Shown here: one piece after another, positions 19,214-27,042 of the stretch
How the letters are laid out: every line of letters starts with the position of its first letter
Numbering within the stretch: position 1 is the first letter of the stretch
Assembly (NCBI GenBank): GCA_963823105.1
Contig: CAWGKC010000001.1
Span: 662,072 to 726,071 of the forward strand
DNA from: JAJYKC01 sp963823105
GTDB taxonomy: Bacteria; Acidobacteriota; Terriglobia; Bryobacterales; Bryobacteraceae
DNA: 64,000 bases
Direction: 5' to 3'
Position numbers and translations under genes: made by a program
Notes under the pieces: model-generated
The model's input: the letters and a program-made list of their open reading frames with translations, nothing else
What the model was told of the DNA's origin: nothing
The model's database searches: none

Positions 19214-19737
19214 ACCTGCGGCCCGCGAATCCGAGTCACCCCCCCATGGTGACGCAATCCGTGACGCAAGCGTGACGGAGGGGACGGAAGTCTAGCTAAA
19301 CACGACGCGCCATTCCCTCCCGCCGCCACCCCTCCAAAATCGCGGTCACAACCTTCGAAAATATTTCTATCTAACTCTCCCTAAATAACTTGCACCCCAT
19401 CCGCGCCTTTCCCCCATCGTCCTTTTTCCACCCCCCGCGCTATCGTGTAACCAAGAGCGAGACGACTGATCATCTTCGTCCTCGCCGCTAAGTGGTTTCC
19501 ACCCTAGGCCCTGGAGATCGCGAATGCAAAAAGGTGGGCGTTGGCCGCTCGCGTTTGACGCGGTCCCTAACCTGTGCAAGGGCAAATGAACGGGTTTTAG
19601 AATCTTCGTAAAAAAGCAACGTTGCACCATAAGTGAAAGCAAGGAAACGAACGAAAGAAAGTAAATCGAAGAGGAACGGCAAACAGGAGCCAGCCAGAGG
19701 CGAGACGCTCGTGGGATAACTATGTTACAAGGGGCGC
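19214..19737. other. Intergenic region with GTGACGCAA direct repeats
   Basis: About 520 nt without a convincing gene. It contains three near-direct repeats GTGACGCAA / GTGACGCAA / GTGACG at 19249, 19261 and 19272. The rest is locally AT-rich purine/pyrimidine tracts (about 19355-19385 and 19620-19665). A 125-codon open frame on the minus strand has a composition unlike its neighbours and no family signature, so I do not call it. Confidence 0.5.
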
Positions 19738-19771
19738 TTGACATCTGCCGTCACATGTGTTACATAGTGAC
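19738..19771 (+). promoter_or_regulatory. Strong promoter with palindromic operator for the GntR-ABC operon
   Basis: TTGACA (19738-19743), a 17-nt spacer and TACATA (19761-19766) form one of the best sigma70 promoters in the window. An inverted repeat GTCAC-N12-GTGAC (19750-19754 and 19767-19771) covers the -10 box. This is the expected arrangement for autoregulation by the YtrA-type GntR protein encoded immediately downstream. The predicted transcription start is at or next to GTG 19773. Confidence 0.6.
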
Positions 19772-19772
19772 T

Positions 19773-20189
19773 GTGACACTATTCGGATTCGCCCTCAAGC
19801 CAGGCCAATCCATCTTCGATCAAGTAGTTTTTGCCGCGACGAAGGCGTTTGTCAGCGGACAGTTTCAGCCGGGTCAAGCCTTTCCCTCGGTTCGCGCGCT
19901 CGCCTCCGATTTGAAGATTCACCCCAATACGGCGCACAAAGTCGTTCAACACCTGATACAGGAACGGTGGCTCGAAGTGCAGCCTGGGATCGGCACGGTT
20001 GTCGCGGAGCGTCCCGCGGCCCGCGCCGGAGATCGCCAGCGGCTGCTGCAGCATGAAGTGGAGCAACTGGTTGTCGAAGCCCTTCGCGTCGGCGTCCATT
20101 TGGAGGACGTCGTCGACGCCATCGAAACGCGGTGGGCCAAACTTAGCGGCGGCGCGCGGCCGGCGGCGCGGGAGGTCAGCCGCAAGTGA
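19773..20189 (+). CDS. GntR-family regulator, YtrA subfamily
   Basis: 138 residues. A winged helix-turn-helix of GntR type fills the first 75 residues: FALKPGQSIFDQVVFAATKA, FQPGQAFPSVRALASDLKIH, PNTAHKVVQHLIQERWLEVQ and PGIGTVVAE. The short C-terminal tail (about 50 residues with LLQHEVEQLVVEALRVGVHL) is the YtrA type, not a FadR or HutC ligand domain. Its first codon could be GTG 19767 or 19773; I prefer 19773 because of the promoter spacing. Its stop overlaps the next start as GTGA, so it is translationally coupled to an ABC transporter, as YtrA repressors usually are. Confidence 0.88.
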   Translation: MTLFGFALKPGQSIFDQVVFAATKAFVSGQFQPGQAFPSVRALASDLKIHPNTAHKVVQHLIQERWLEVQPGIGTVVAERPAARAGDRQRLLQHEVEQLVVEALRVGVHLEDVVDAIETRWAKLSGGARPAAREVSRK

Positions 20190-21085
20190 TCGTCGAAGTC
20201 AACAATCTGTGGAAGCGATACGGCCGGTATGAGGCGCTGCGGGGGCTCGAATTCGGGATCCCCGAGGGCAGTGCGTTCGCGCTCGTCGGTCCCAACGGAG
20301 CCGGCAAAACCACGTTGATCCGGATTCTGATGAATTTACTGCAACCGTCGCGAGGCGCCGCCACCATTCTCGGCGTGGACTCTCGCTCGATCGCGCCGCG
20401 GGAGCTGGCCGCCATCGGTTACGTCTCCGAAAATCAGGATCTGCCCGGCGGATTGACCGTCGACGAATACCTCGACTACTTGCGCCCGTTTTACCGGCGA
20501 TGGGACCGCGCCCTCGAGCTATCGATGCTCCGCGAGATGCAACTGCCGCCGGCACGCAAGATCCGGCACCTGTCCCATGGCATGCGCATCAAAATGGCGC
20601 TCGTCTGCGCCCTTTCTTTCCGGCCGCGGCTGCTGATTCTCGACGAACCTTTCGCCGGACTCGATCCACTCGTGCGCGACGAGCTGATGGATGGGCTCCT
20701 CCGCCGCGCCGGCGAGTTGACGATTCTCATCGCGTCTCATGAGCTCGCCGAGATCGAAGGCCTCGCCACCGACATTGGATTCCTCCACGCGGGCCGCATG
20801 ATGTTCCAGGAGCCGATGAGCAGTCTCACCAGGCGTTGCCGCGAAGTGTATATCACGCTCGATGCGCCCGCCCAGTTGCCGCATCCGCTTCCCGCGCATT
20901 GGCTTCACCCGCGCGTCGCGGGCAACGTGCTGATGTTTGTCGATACGCAATTCTCCGACGACACTTCGGAGGAGCTGGTGCGAACGCTGTGCGAAGGCGT
21001 CCGTTACATCGACGCGAAACCGATGACCCTTCGATCCATCTTCACTGCGCTCGCGCCCTCAGCTCATGACGGAGTTTTGCCGTGA
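20186..21085 (+). CDS. ABC transporter ATP-binding protein
   Basis: 299 residues. Walker A is VGPNGAGKTTLIRILM (about 34-49), the Q-loop lies in YVSENQDLPG, the signature is the variant LSHGMRIKMALVCAL, Walker B is LLILDEPFAGLD, and the switch His is in IASHELAEIE. The 90-residue C-terminal extension is typical of ATPases paired with GntR/YtrA regulators (YtrB/CcmA-like exporters). It overlaps the regulator by 4 nt (GTGA) and the permease gene starts at its stop codon. It probably energises export of an antibiotic, peptide or lipid; the substrate is unknown. Confidence 0.92.
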   Translation: MIVEVNNLWKRYGRYEALRGLEFGIPEGSAFALVGPNGAGKTTLIRILMNLLQPSRGAATILGVDSRSIAPRELAAIGYVSENQDLPGGLTVDEYLDYLRPFYRRWDRALELSMLREMQLPPARKIRHLSHGMRIKMALVCALSFRPRLLILDEPFAGLDPLVRDELMDGLLRRAGELTILIASHELAEIEGLATDIGFLHAGRMMFQEPMSSLTRRCREVYITLDAPAQLPHPLPAHWLHPRVAGNVLMFVDTQFSDDTSEELVRTLCEGVRYIDAKPMTLRSIFTALAPSAHDGVLP

Positions 21086-22661
21086 TGGTCTGGCACATTT
21101 TCAAGAAAGATTGGAGGCTGCTGTGGCCGCTCGTCGCGGCGCTGACGGTCTTCCAATGCCTTCTGGCATTCGCCCGTTTCGCGGCGGGGCGCTTTCTCAA
21201 TGGCCTCCCGACGGTGCCCGCATCGCTTCTGGAACTCCTGGCCGCCGCCACCGTCATCACGCTGGCCGTGCATCGGGATCCGATACCGGGCATTCGTCAG
21301 GATTGGCTGGTGCGCCCCATTGCGCGCCGTGACTTATTCCTCGCCAAACTCCTCTTCGCCGTCCTGCTCGTCCAAGGTCCGTGGTTCGTCACCGACGTCC
21401 TGCAAGGAGTAGCCAACGGTTTCCCGTTTTCTCAATCGGCCGCCGCAGCCGCCTCCTGCGCCGTGTGGGTGCTGCTGACCTTGACTCTGCCTGTGCTGGC
21501 GTTCGCCGCGCTCACCTCCGGCATCACGGAAGCGTTCGTGGCCGCGCTCGGAATCTTTGCCGTCGTGATTGCGGCGTTGATTGTCCCAGGCCTCATCGGC
21601 GCAACCGATCCCACGGCGCTTACGGGCTTCGCATGGGTTCCGTCGTTGCTGCGGGAAGCGCTGCTGCTCGCCGCCGCCGCCGGCGTGTTGGTTCTCCAGT
21701 ACCGCCGGCGCCGCACCCTCGCCGCGCGCGTTCTGTTTGCCGTCGCGCTCGTCGCCGGACAATGCGCAACGTTTCTGCCGTGGCGTGCGACGTATCGCCT
21801 GGCTCAGTTACTAACAGGCAATTCGCGAAACGATCCCGGCATCGCAGTCGCGTTTGCGCCGGGAGCGGGAAGATTTCGACCCGCACCCGGCCAGGGTCTC
21901 GACGACGTGCTGGAGAAGCCCGGCTTCGGTCCCGCCGATGTCGCCGAGGAGAATCAGCGGCGGCGTGCCGAAGGTGCGCGCACCGTGTTTCTCCCTGTAA
22001 CTGTGTCCGGACTTGTCCCGGACTCCAGGCTACTCGCCGATCGATCGGAGGTGAAAGTAATCCGTCTCGATGGGCGCACTGTGTATCAAGGGACCGGCAA
22101 CGATCTTGAGTTACGCGCGACCGGTGCGAATGTTACTGTCCATCAGGGCGTCCGCGTGCCCGGCGCGGTATTCAGCCGTTTCAAGTCCGACTCGCTCGAC
22201 GTGCAAATCGATTATTCGTTCACGCTGTTCGAGCCCGGCGCGACTTACTCCCTCGCCGCGCGGGACGGCGATCGGCGGATGCCCGGAATCGGTTGGTGCG
22301 GCACCAAAGTGGACGATGCCGGGACCCATGTCCTGTTCCGGTGTCTTCAGCCCGGCGAGCGACCATCGTGTCTTGCCTTGGTGCTCGAGGACACTCCGGC
22401 GCGGCAGCGAAATCCGGAAGTCTCGCTCTGTGCGCCGGATTATTCGCCTTACCCAGGCCACACGTTCCCGGACGCGCTCGATCGCTTCGGCGGCAGATTG
22501 CCGTTCTACGATCCCTCCGGTTTGATCCACTACCCCGTCGGCGGGCCTCAGTTAGCGCAGGCGCGGGTGCTCGTGACCGCCTTTCGGCCAACCGAACACT
22601 TCGTCAAGCGCCTGCGATCCCATCCATCCGCCTTCAAGATTGGGAGGCGCAAGCGCCGTGA
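21085..22661 (+). CDS. ABC transporter permease-like membrane protein (probable frame break at ~22616)
   Basis: About 525 residues. Start is ATG 21085 (or GTG 21082), overlapping the ATPase stop. Residues 1-250 contain six or so hydrophobic segments (for example LWPLVAALTVFQCLLAFARF, AAAVASC-type helix at about 130, FVAALGIFAVVIAALIVPGL). The rest is a soluble, probably extracytoplasmic, domain with beta-rich sequence. The uninterrupted frame runs to 22752 but its last 35 residues are Arg-rich and unlike protein. If one base is missing near 22616 the C-terminus becomes IPSIRLQDWEAQAP with a stop at 22661, which then overlaps the next GTG start as GTGA, matching the style of this operon. Confidence 0.72.
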
Positions 22662-23032
22662 ACGCGTTGCGCGCAACGGCGCTCATCGCGGCGCTGGCTG
22701 GGGCCGCGTGTTCGGCCGGTTTCATGACGCTCCGCGCGAATCAACGGAATAGTCCCCGGCTCTTGCTGGTATTGATGGCGATCTGGGTGCTCTCCCCGTT
22801 CGTGGCCTTCCTCTATGCAAGCGCAGTCGCGAAGCGTTGGCCGGTTTTTGCCCAAGTGACGCTTTATGGCGCGATGCTGCTTGTCACGCTGGGTTCGGTA
22901 GGCGTCTACGGCGTCGATGCGCTGAATCCGTTGAGCGCCAAAGGCGCTCCCGTTTTTGTTGCCGTTCCCGCCGCATCGTGGGTGATTGTCTCCGCCGTTG
23001 TCGCGGTAGCCGTTTTCAAGAAAAATTCATGA
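22658..23032 (+). CDS. Small integral membrane protein
   Basis: 124 residues from GTG 22658. Four hydrophobic segments are visible: LRATALIAALAGAACSAGFM, LLLVLMAIWVLSPFVAFLYA, LYGAMLLVTLGSVGVYGV and FVAVPAASWVIVSAVVAVAV. It ends FKKNS. It is probably part of the GntR-ABC operon, as a transporter subunit or accessory protein, but no family is recognised. Its stop overlaps a possible upstream ATG (ATGA at 23029) of the following hydrolase gene. Confidence 0.75.
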   Translation: MNALRATALIAALAGAACSAGFMTLRANQRNSPRLLLVLMAIWVLSPFVAFLYASAVAKRWPVFAQVTLYGAMLLVTLGSVGVYGVDALNPLSAKGAPVFVAVPAASWVIVSAVVAVAVFKKNS

Positions 23033-23058
23033 TAGCCTCACCGAAGGAGCGTCCACCG

Positions 23059-24909
23059 ATGTGTTTTTCGGGTTTACCGCGCCACCGCTTGCACTTCGTC
23101 TTATCGATCGTCTTAGCCATTCCATCCGCGCTCGGTCCGGGCGCGGTATTCGCCCAATCGCCGAATGAACCCGAACAGCGGATCCGGCGGATTCAAGACG
23201 CGATTCTTCCGGCCGTTCTGATCGAAGGGGAACCGCCGGCCACCACCAAACTCGCCGATCGAATGTCGGAGCTGCACGTGCCGGGCGTGAGTGTCGCCGT
23301 CATCCACGACGGAAAAATCGAATGGGCGCGCGGGTTCGGCGTAGCACGCATCGGAGGTCCCGCCGTGACCCCGGAGACGCTGTTCCAGGCGGCGTCGATC
23401 AGCAAGCCCGTGACGGCCTTGGCCGTATCTGCACCTGGTGGAATCGGGGAAGCTCAACCTCGATACGGATGTGAATCGGTACTTAAAAACCTGGAAAGTT
23501 CCGGCGAACGGCTTTACAGAGAAGACCAAGGTCACGCTGCGGGAGTTACTAACTCACACCGCCGGGATGACCGTGCATGGATTCCCCGGTTACGCCGCCG
23601 GTGCACGCGCTTCCCACCTTGGTGCAGGTATCTGAACGGGGAGCAGCCGGCCAACACCACTGCCATCCTCGTCGACACTTTGCCGGGCAGCGCTTGGCGA
23701 TATTCCGGGGGCGGATTTGTCGTCACGCAGCTTGTGCTGGAGAATGTCACCGGCCAGGCATTCCCCACGCTGATGCACAATCTCGTTCTCGGTCCAATCG
23801 GGATGAGTCATAGCACTTACCAGCAGCCTCTGCCGCCGGATCGGATCGCCGAAGCCGCCACGCCGTACCAGCGGAACGGCCAGCCCGTGCCGGGAGGGGG
23901 GCACACTTACCCGGAAATGGCTCCCGCCGGACTTTGGACGACACCTTCGGATCTGGCAAGGTATGCGATCGAGGTTCAAAAAGCCCTCGCAGGAAAATCC
24001 AACCGAGTGCTTTCGCAAACGATGGCGCGGGAGATGCTCAAACCGGGGAAAAATCAGTGGGGCCTCGGAGTAGGAACCGGTGGCGGCGCAGGGCATTCGT
24101 ACTTCACCCACAGCGGGGCAAACGAGGGCTTTCAATGCGACCTCGTGGCATATGACACCGGCGACGGCGCGGCCATTATGACCAACAGCGATAACGGCGG
24201 CCAGTTGGCGGAAGAGCTTCTGCGCACCATCGCCAGCGAATACAAATGGCCGGATTTCGCCCCGCGCGAACGCAAAGTGATCACCGTCTCCGCCGGCTTG
24301 CTTCGTAACTACGCCGGCGTTTACGCATTGGCGCCGGGATTCAACATGACCATTACCGTGGCGGATGGTCAACTGATTTCGCGGGTTTCCGGGCAAGAGA
24401 AGGTTCCGTTGTTCGCCGAGTCGGAGACGATGTTCTTCCCCAAAGTGGTCGATGCCGAGATCGAGTTTCCCGCAAATGGCGCGAAAGGCCCGGCGAGCCA
24501 ATTGATCCTTCATCAGAATGGCCAGGACATGACGGCGAAGCGGCTGGACGACGCGGAAGCGAAAAAGATCGCCGAAGCCGCGGCTGCGTTCGACAAGCGG
24601 TTCAAAGCTCAAACGCCGGCCCCAGGGAGCGAAGCCGCGGTGCGAGGAATGATCGAGGGATTGCGGAGCGGCAAACCGGATTACGATGCGATGAGTTCCG
24701 GCCTGGCGGAGGCGACGCGCCAGCAACTGCCTCAACTCCAATCGATGGTCACGGAGCTCGGGGCGATGCAGGCGGTGACTTTTAAGGGAGTCGGACCGGG
24801 CGGCGCCGACATTTATCAGGTCAAGTTCGAGAAGGGATCGCTCGACTACAGAATTTGGCTCGGGCCGGACGGGAAAATCGAAAGCGCGAACGTGCGCCCC
24901 AGCGAATAG
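23059..24909 (+). CDS. Secreted serine hydrolase, class C beta-lactamase family (three frame breaks)
   Basis: About 615 residues when joined. I chose ATG 23059 because AAGGAG precedes it by 9 nt and a signal peptide follows (FVLSIVLAIPSALGPGAVFA); ATG 23029 overlapping the previous stop is the alternative. The beta-lactamase/PBP motifs are present: SxxK in FQAASISKPVTA, YxG in WRYSGGGFVVTQ and HSG in YFTHSGANEGF. The middle piece KLNLDTDVNRYLKTWKVPAN to LTHTAGMTVHGFPGYAAGA lies in the second frame, then ALPTLVQV in the third, then LNGEQPANT back in the first, so single extra bases occur near 23430, 23606 and 23630. A C-terminal domain of about 200 residues follows. It is probably a D-amino-peptidase or esterase, not a drug-resistance enzyme. 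Confidence 0.83.
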   Translation: MCFSGLPRHRLHFVLSIVLAIPSALGPGAVFAQSPNEPEQRIRRIQDAILPAVLIEGEPPATTKLADRMSELHVPGVSVAVIHDGKIEWARGFGVARIGGPAVTPETLFQAASISKPVTALAVSAPGGIGEAQPRYGCESVLKNLESSGERLYREDQGHAAGVTNSHRRDDRAWIPRLRRRCTRFPPWCRYLNGEQPANTTAILVDTLPGSAWRYSGGGFVVTQLVLENVTGQAFPTLMHNLVLGPIGMSHSTYQQPLPPDRIAEAATPYQRNGQPVPGGGHTYPEMAPAGLWTTPSDLARYAIEVQKALAGKSNRVLSQTMAREMLKPGKNQWGLGVGTGGGAGHSYFTHSGANEGFQCDLVAYDTGDGAAIMTNSDNGGQLAEELLRTIASEYKWPDFAPRERKVITVSAGLLRNYAGVYALAPGFNMTITVADGQLISRVSGQEKVPLFAESETMFFPKVVDAEIEFPANGAKGPASQLILHQNGQDMTAKRLDDAEAKKIAEAAAAFDKRFKAQTPAPGSEAAVRGMIEGLRSGKPDYDAMSSGLAEATRQQLPQLQSMVTELGAMQAVTFKGVGPGGADIYQVKFEKGSLDYRIWLGPDGKIESANVRPSE

Positions 24910-24940
24910 CCCGTCCCTTCTGGAATCGATCGGGGCGCCG

Positions 24941-25708
24941 TCAGGCGACGAAGTCCATCTCCACGCGGTCCATGGCGAGAAACTCGCGGACGCGGGGATC
25001 GGGACAGGAATCCATCTCCGAGACCGGGCCAAAATAGATGGCGTGGCCGTCGTATAGAAACACGACTTGGTCGGCGACTTTGCGCATCAGGTCGAGATCG
25101 TGGGTGACCACCACTGAAGTCAGTTTCAACTGATGCTTCAGGCGCAGCATGAGGTTGCCAAGCAGATCGGACATGATGGGGTCGACCATGGTGGTCGGCT
25201 CGTCGTAAAGGATGCATTCCGGCTGGGCGGCGATGGCGCGGGCGATGGCGACGGCGCGCTTGTAGCCGGTGGACAGGTCGCCGGGGTAGACGTCCCGGAA
25301 CTCGAGCAGATCGACCATGCTCAAAAGCCCGTCGACGACATCCTCCTTGTTCTGGGCGTCGTAGTCGTCGCGCAGCTCCAACGAAAAGAGGATGTTTTCA
25401 CCGACCGTGAGCGAATCGAAAAGAGCGCCGTTCTGGAAGACCATGGTGACCTTCTTGCGGATCTGGCGCATCTCAGCCTCGCTGAGATCGGTGATGTCGC
25501 GGTAAGCCACGATGACGCGGCCCTGGTCCGGGCGCTGGAAGCCCATGATGTGCGAGAGCGCCACGGATTTACCGACGCCGCTGCGGCCGATGATGGCCAG
25601 CGTATTCCCCGCGTCCACTTTGAAATTGACATCGACTAAAACCGGGTGGTCGTACGTCTTATAGACGTGCTCAAAAGCGATATAGCCGGAATTGTGCTCA
25701 GTTGCCAT
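24941..25708 (-). CDS. MlaF-like ABC transporter ATP-binding protein
   Basis: 255 residues. Walker A IIGRSGVGKSVALSHIMGF and Walker B CILYDEPTTMVDPIMSDLL, with VVVTHDLDLMRKVADQV, are characteristic of the MlaF/Ttg2A/Mkl group that drives phospholipid or steroid transport between membranes. The signature reads LSTGYKRAVAIARAIA in place of the usual LSGGM. No MlaE or MlaD partner lies nearby, so those subunits must be encoded elsewhere. It starts 11 nt from the 3' end of mobA on the same strand and reads into the hydrolase gene convergently. Confidence 0.88.
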   Translation of the reverse strand: MATEHNSGYIAFEHVYKTYDHPVLVDVNFKVDAGNTLAIIGRSGVGKSVALSHIMGFQRPDQGRVIVAYRDITDLSEAEMRQIRKKVTMVFQNGALFDSLTVGENILFSLELRDDYDAQNKEDVVDGLLSMVDLLEFRDVYPGDLSTGYKRAVAIARAIAAQPECILYDEPTTMVDPIMSDLLGNLMLRLKHQLKLTSVVVTHDLDLMRKVADQVVFLYDGHAIYFGPVSEMDSCPDPRVREFLAMDRVEMDFVA

Positions 25709-26264
25709 GGGCGAAGGAGAGCCAATCTTGCGGCGTATTGACGTTGCCGAGATGGCCGGGATCGGCCAACGGGATGAAGAGAGGGCCGAGCGTGGCGACC
25801 AGGTCCATCATTTTCAGGTGTTTGGCGGAGACCGCTTCCGAGACGGCGGGAAGGCAGCGGCGATGGTAGACGGCGCAGAGCGGATGCCGGCGGCCGTCGG
25901 GTGTGATGGTCACGACGCAATCGCCGGCGTGCGCGGAGGCGGCGGCGAGAAGCAGCCGCAGGTCGTCGCGGGTCAAACCGGGCATGTCGCAGGCGGCGAC
26001 GAGGTTCCAATCGGCTTGGCTCACGCTGAGAGCGGTGAGCAGACCGCCAATCGGCCCCAGGCCGGGCACGAGATCGGCGAGAACGGGAAAACCGAGGGCG
26101 GCATACCGGACGGGGTCGCCGACGATCGAAACCGAACCGGCGGCGGCGAGAACTTCGGCGGCGATGCGCGCGGCGAGCGGCAATCCACGGTACAGAAGCA
26201 GCGCCTTGTCCACGCCCATTCGCGCGCTTCGACCCCCCGCCAGCACGAAGCCCGCCTGCCGCAT
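25698..26264 (-). CDS. mobA: Molybdenum cofactor guanylyltransferase
   Basis: 188 residues from ATG 26264. The nucleotidyltransferase signature AGFVLAGGRSARMGVDKALL is complete, followed by GPIGGLLTALS, the metal-binding Asp in LVAACDMPGLTRDD and the C-terminal NVNTPQDW block. MobA attaches GMP to molybdopterin to form the guanine dinucleotide cofactor. The frame remains open upstream to 27218 but that part overlaps the lytic transglycosylase gene on the other strand and is not protein-like. The 3' end overlaps the MlaF-like gene by 11 nt. Confidence 0.9.
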   Translation of the reverse strand: MRQAGFVLAGGRSARMGVDKALLLYRGLPLAARIAAEVLAAAGSVSIVGDPVRYAALGFPVLADLVPGLGPIGGLLTALSVSQADWNLVAACDMPGLTRDDLRLLLAAASAHAGDCVVTITPDGRRHPLCAVYHRRCLPAVSEAVSAKHLKMMDLVATLGPLFIPLADPGHLGNVNTPQDWLSFAHGN

Positions 26265-26310
26265 GAGAGAATCATAGCATTGGGCGCGCTTCCCGCCTTG
26301 CGGGACGGCA

Positions 26311-26339
26311 TTGGAAAAAACTTGAATTGCGGTTATAAT
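26311..26339 (+). promoter_or_regulatory. Sigma70 promoter (TTGGAA-17-TATAAT)
   Basis: TTGGAA (26311-26316), a 17-nt spacer and a perfect TATAAT (26334-26339) lie between the divergent mobA and transglycosylase genes. The predicted start is near 26346, leaving a leader of about 25-40 nt. It is one of the two best promoters in the window. Confidence 0.6.
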
Positions 26340-26387
26340 CGAATCAAACATAAAGCGCTTTTTTGTTTTTTGACTGTGGGTTTTTGG

Positions 26388-27035
26388 ATGGCCTCCACTT
26401 GCGCCGATTCGCCGAAGCTCTCCGCGCGGGACAATCCGCCCGCGGCGCGTTTGGCGTCCGTGGTGCGGGTGGACTCTAAAACGGGGCGTTTGATTCGAGT
26501 GACGCTTGGCCAACGTGGGAATGCCGGAAAAACGGCGGCGCCGGCGGCGTCCGTCGATGCGCTGGTCCGTACGGCGGCGCGCAGCCATGACGTGGATCCA
26601 TTGCTGGTCCAGTCCGTGATTCAGGCCGAGAGCGCGTTCCAGCCGCTCGCCGTTTCGCCGAAAGGCGCGGAGGGGCTGATGCAACTGATGCCGGCGACGG
26701 CGCGGCGCTTCGGCGTAAGCGACATTTTCGACCCGCAAGAGAATATCGAGGGCGGCGTGAAATATTTGAAATACCTCCGCGATTTGTTCCAGGACGACCG
26801 GTTGGCGATCGCCGCCTACAACGCGGGCGAGGGCGCGGTGGCGAAATACAAGGGAGTGCCGCCGTATCGCGAGACGGCCGCTTACGTCGACAAAGTTTCG
26901 CGCCGCTACGACTTGGCCAAGAAGGCGGCGGGGAAAAGCGCGAGCGCGCCGCGGCCGGCGCCCGAGGAAGACGCCTACCGGCAATTGGCGAGTTTCTACG
27001 ACGCGCAGGGACGCCTTCACATGACAACGCAATAG
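26388..27035 (+). CDS. Lytic transglycosylase (SLT domain)
   Basis: 215 residues from ATG 26388; TTG 26370 or GTG 26376 would give a longer hydrophobic signal (FLTVGFWMAS), which is quite possible because the protein should be exported. The SLT domain is clear: SHDVDPLLVQSVIQAESAFQ with the catalytic Glu, AVSPKGAEGLMQLMPATARR, FGVSDIFDPQENIEGGVKYL and LAIAAYNAGEGAVAKYKGVP. It cleaves peptidoglycan glycan strands with formation of anhydro-muramic ends. It lies 7 nt before the amidase gene, so the two wall hydrolases are cotranscribed. Confidence 0.9.
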   Translation: MASTCADSPKLSARDNPPAARLASVVRVDSKTGRLIRVTLGQRGNAGKTAAPAASVDALVRTAARSHDVDPLLVQSVIQAESAFQPLAVSPKGAEGLMQLMPATARRFGVSDIFDPQENIEGGVKYLKYLRDLFQDDRLAIAAYNAGEGAVAKYKGVPPYRETAAYVDKVSRRYDLAKKAAGKSASAPRPAPEEDAYRQLASFYDAQGRLHMTTQ

Positions 27036-27042
27036 GATTGGC

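Noticed and set aside
19367..19744. 125-codon minus-strand open frame
   Set aside because: Composition unlike neighbouring genes, no ribosome site, and it runs through the GntR operon promoter.
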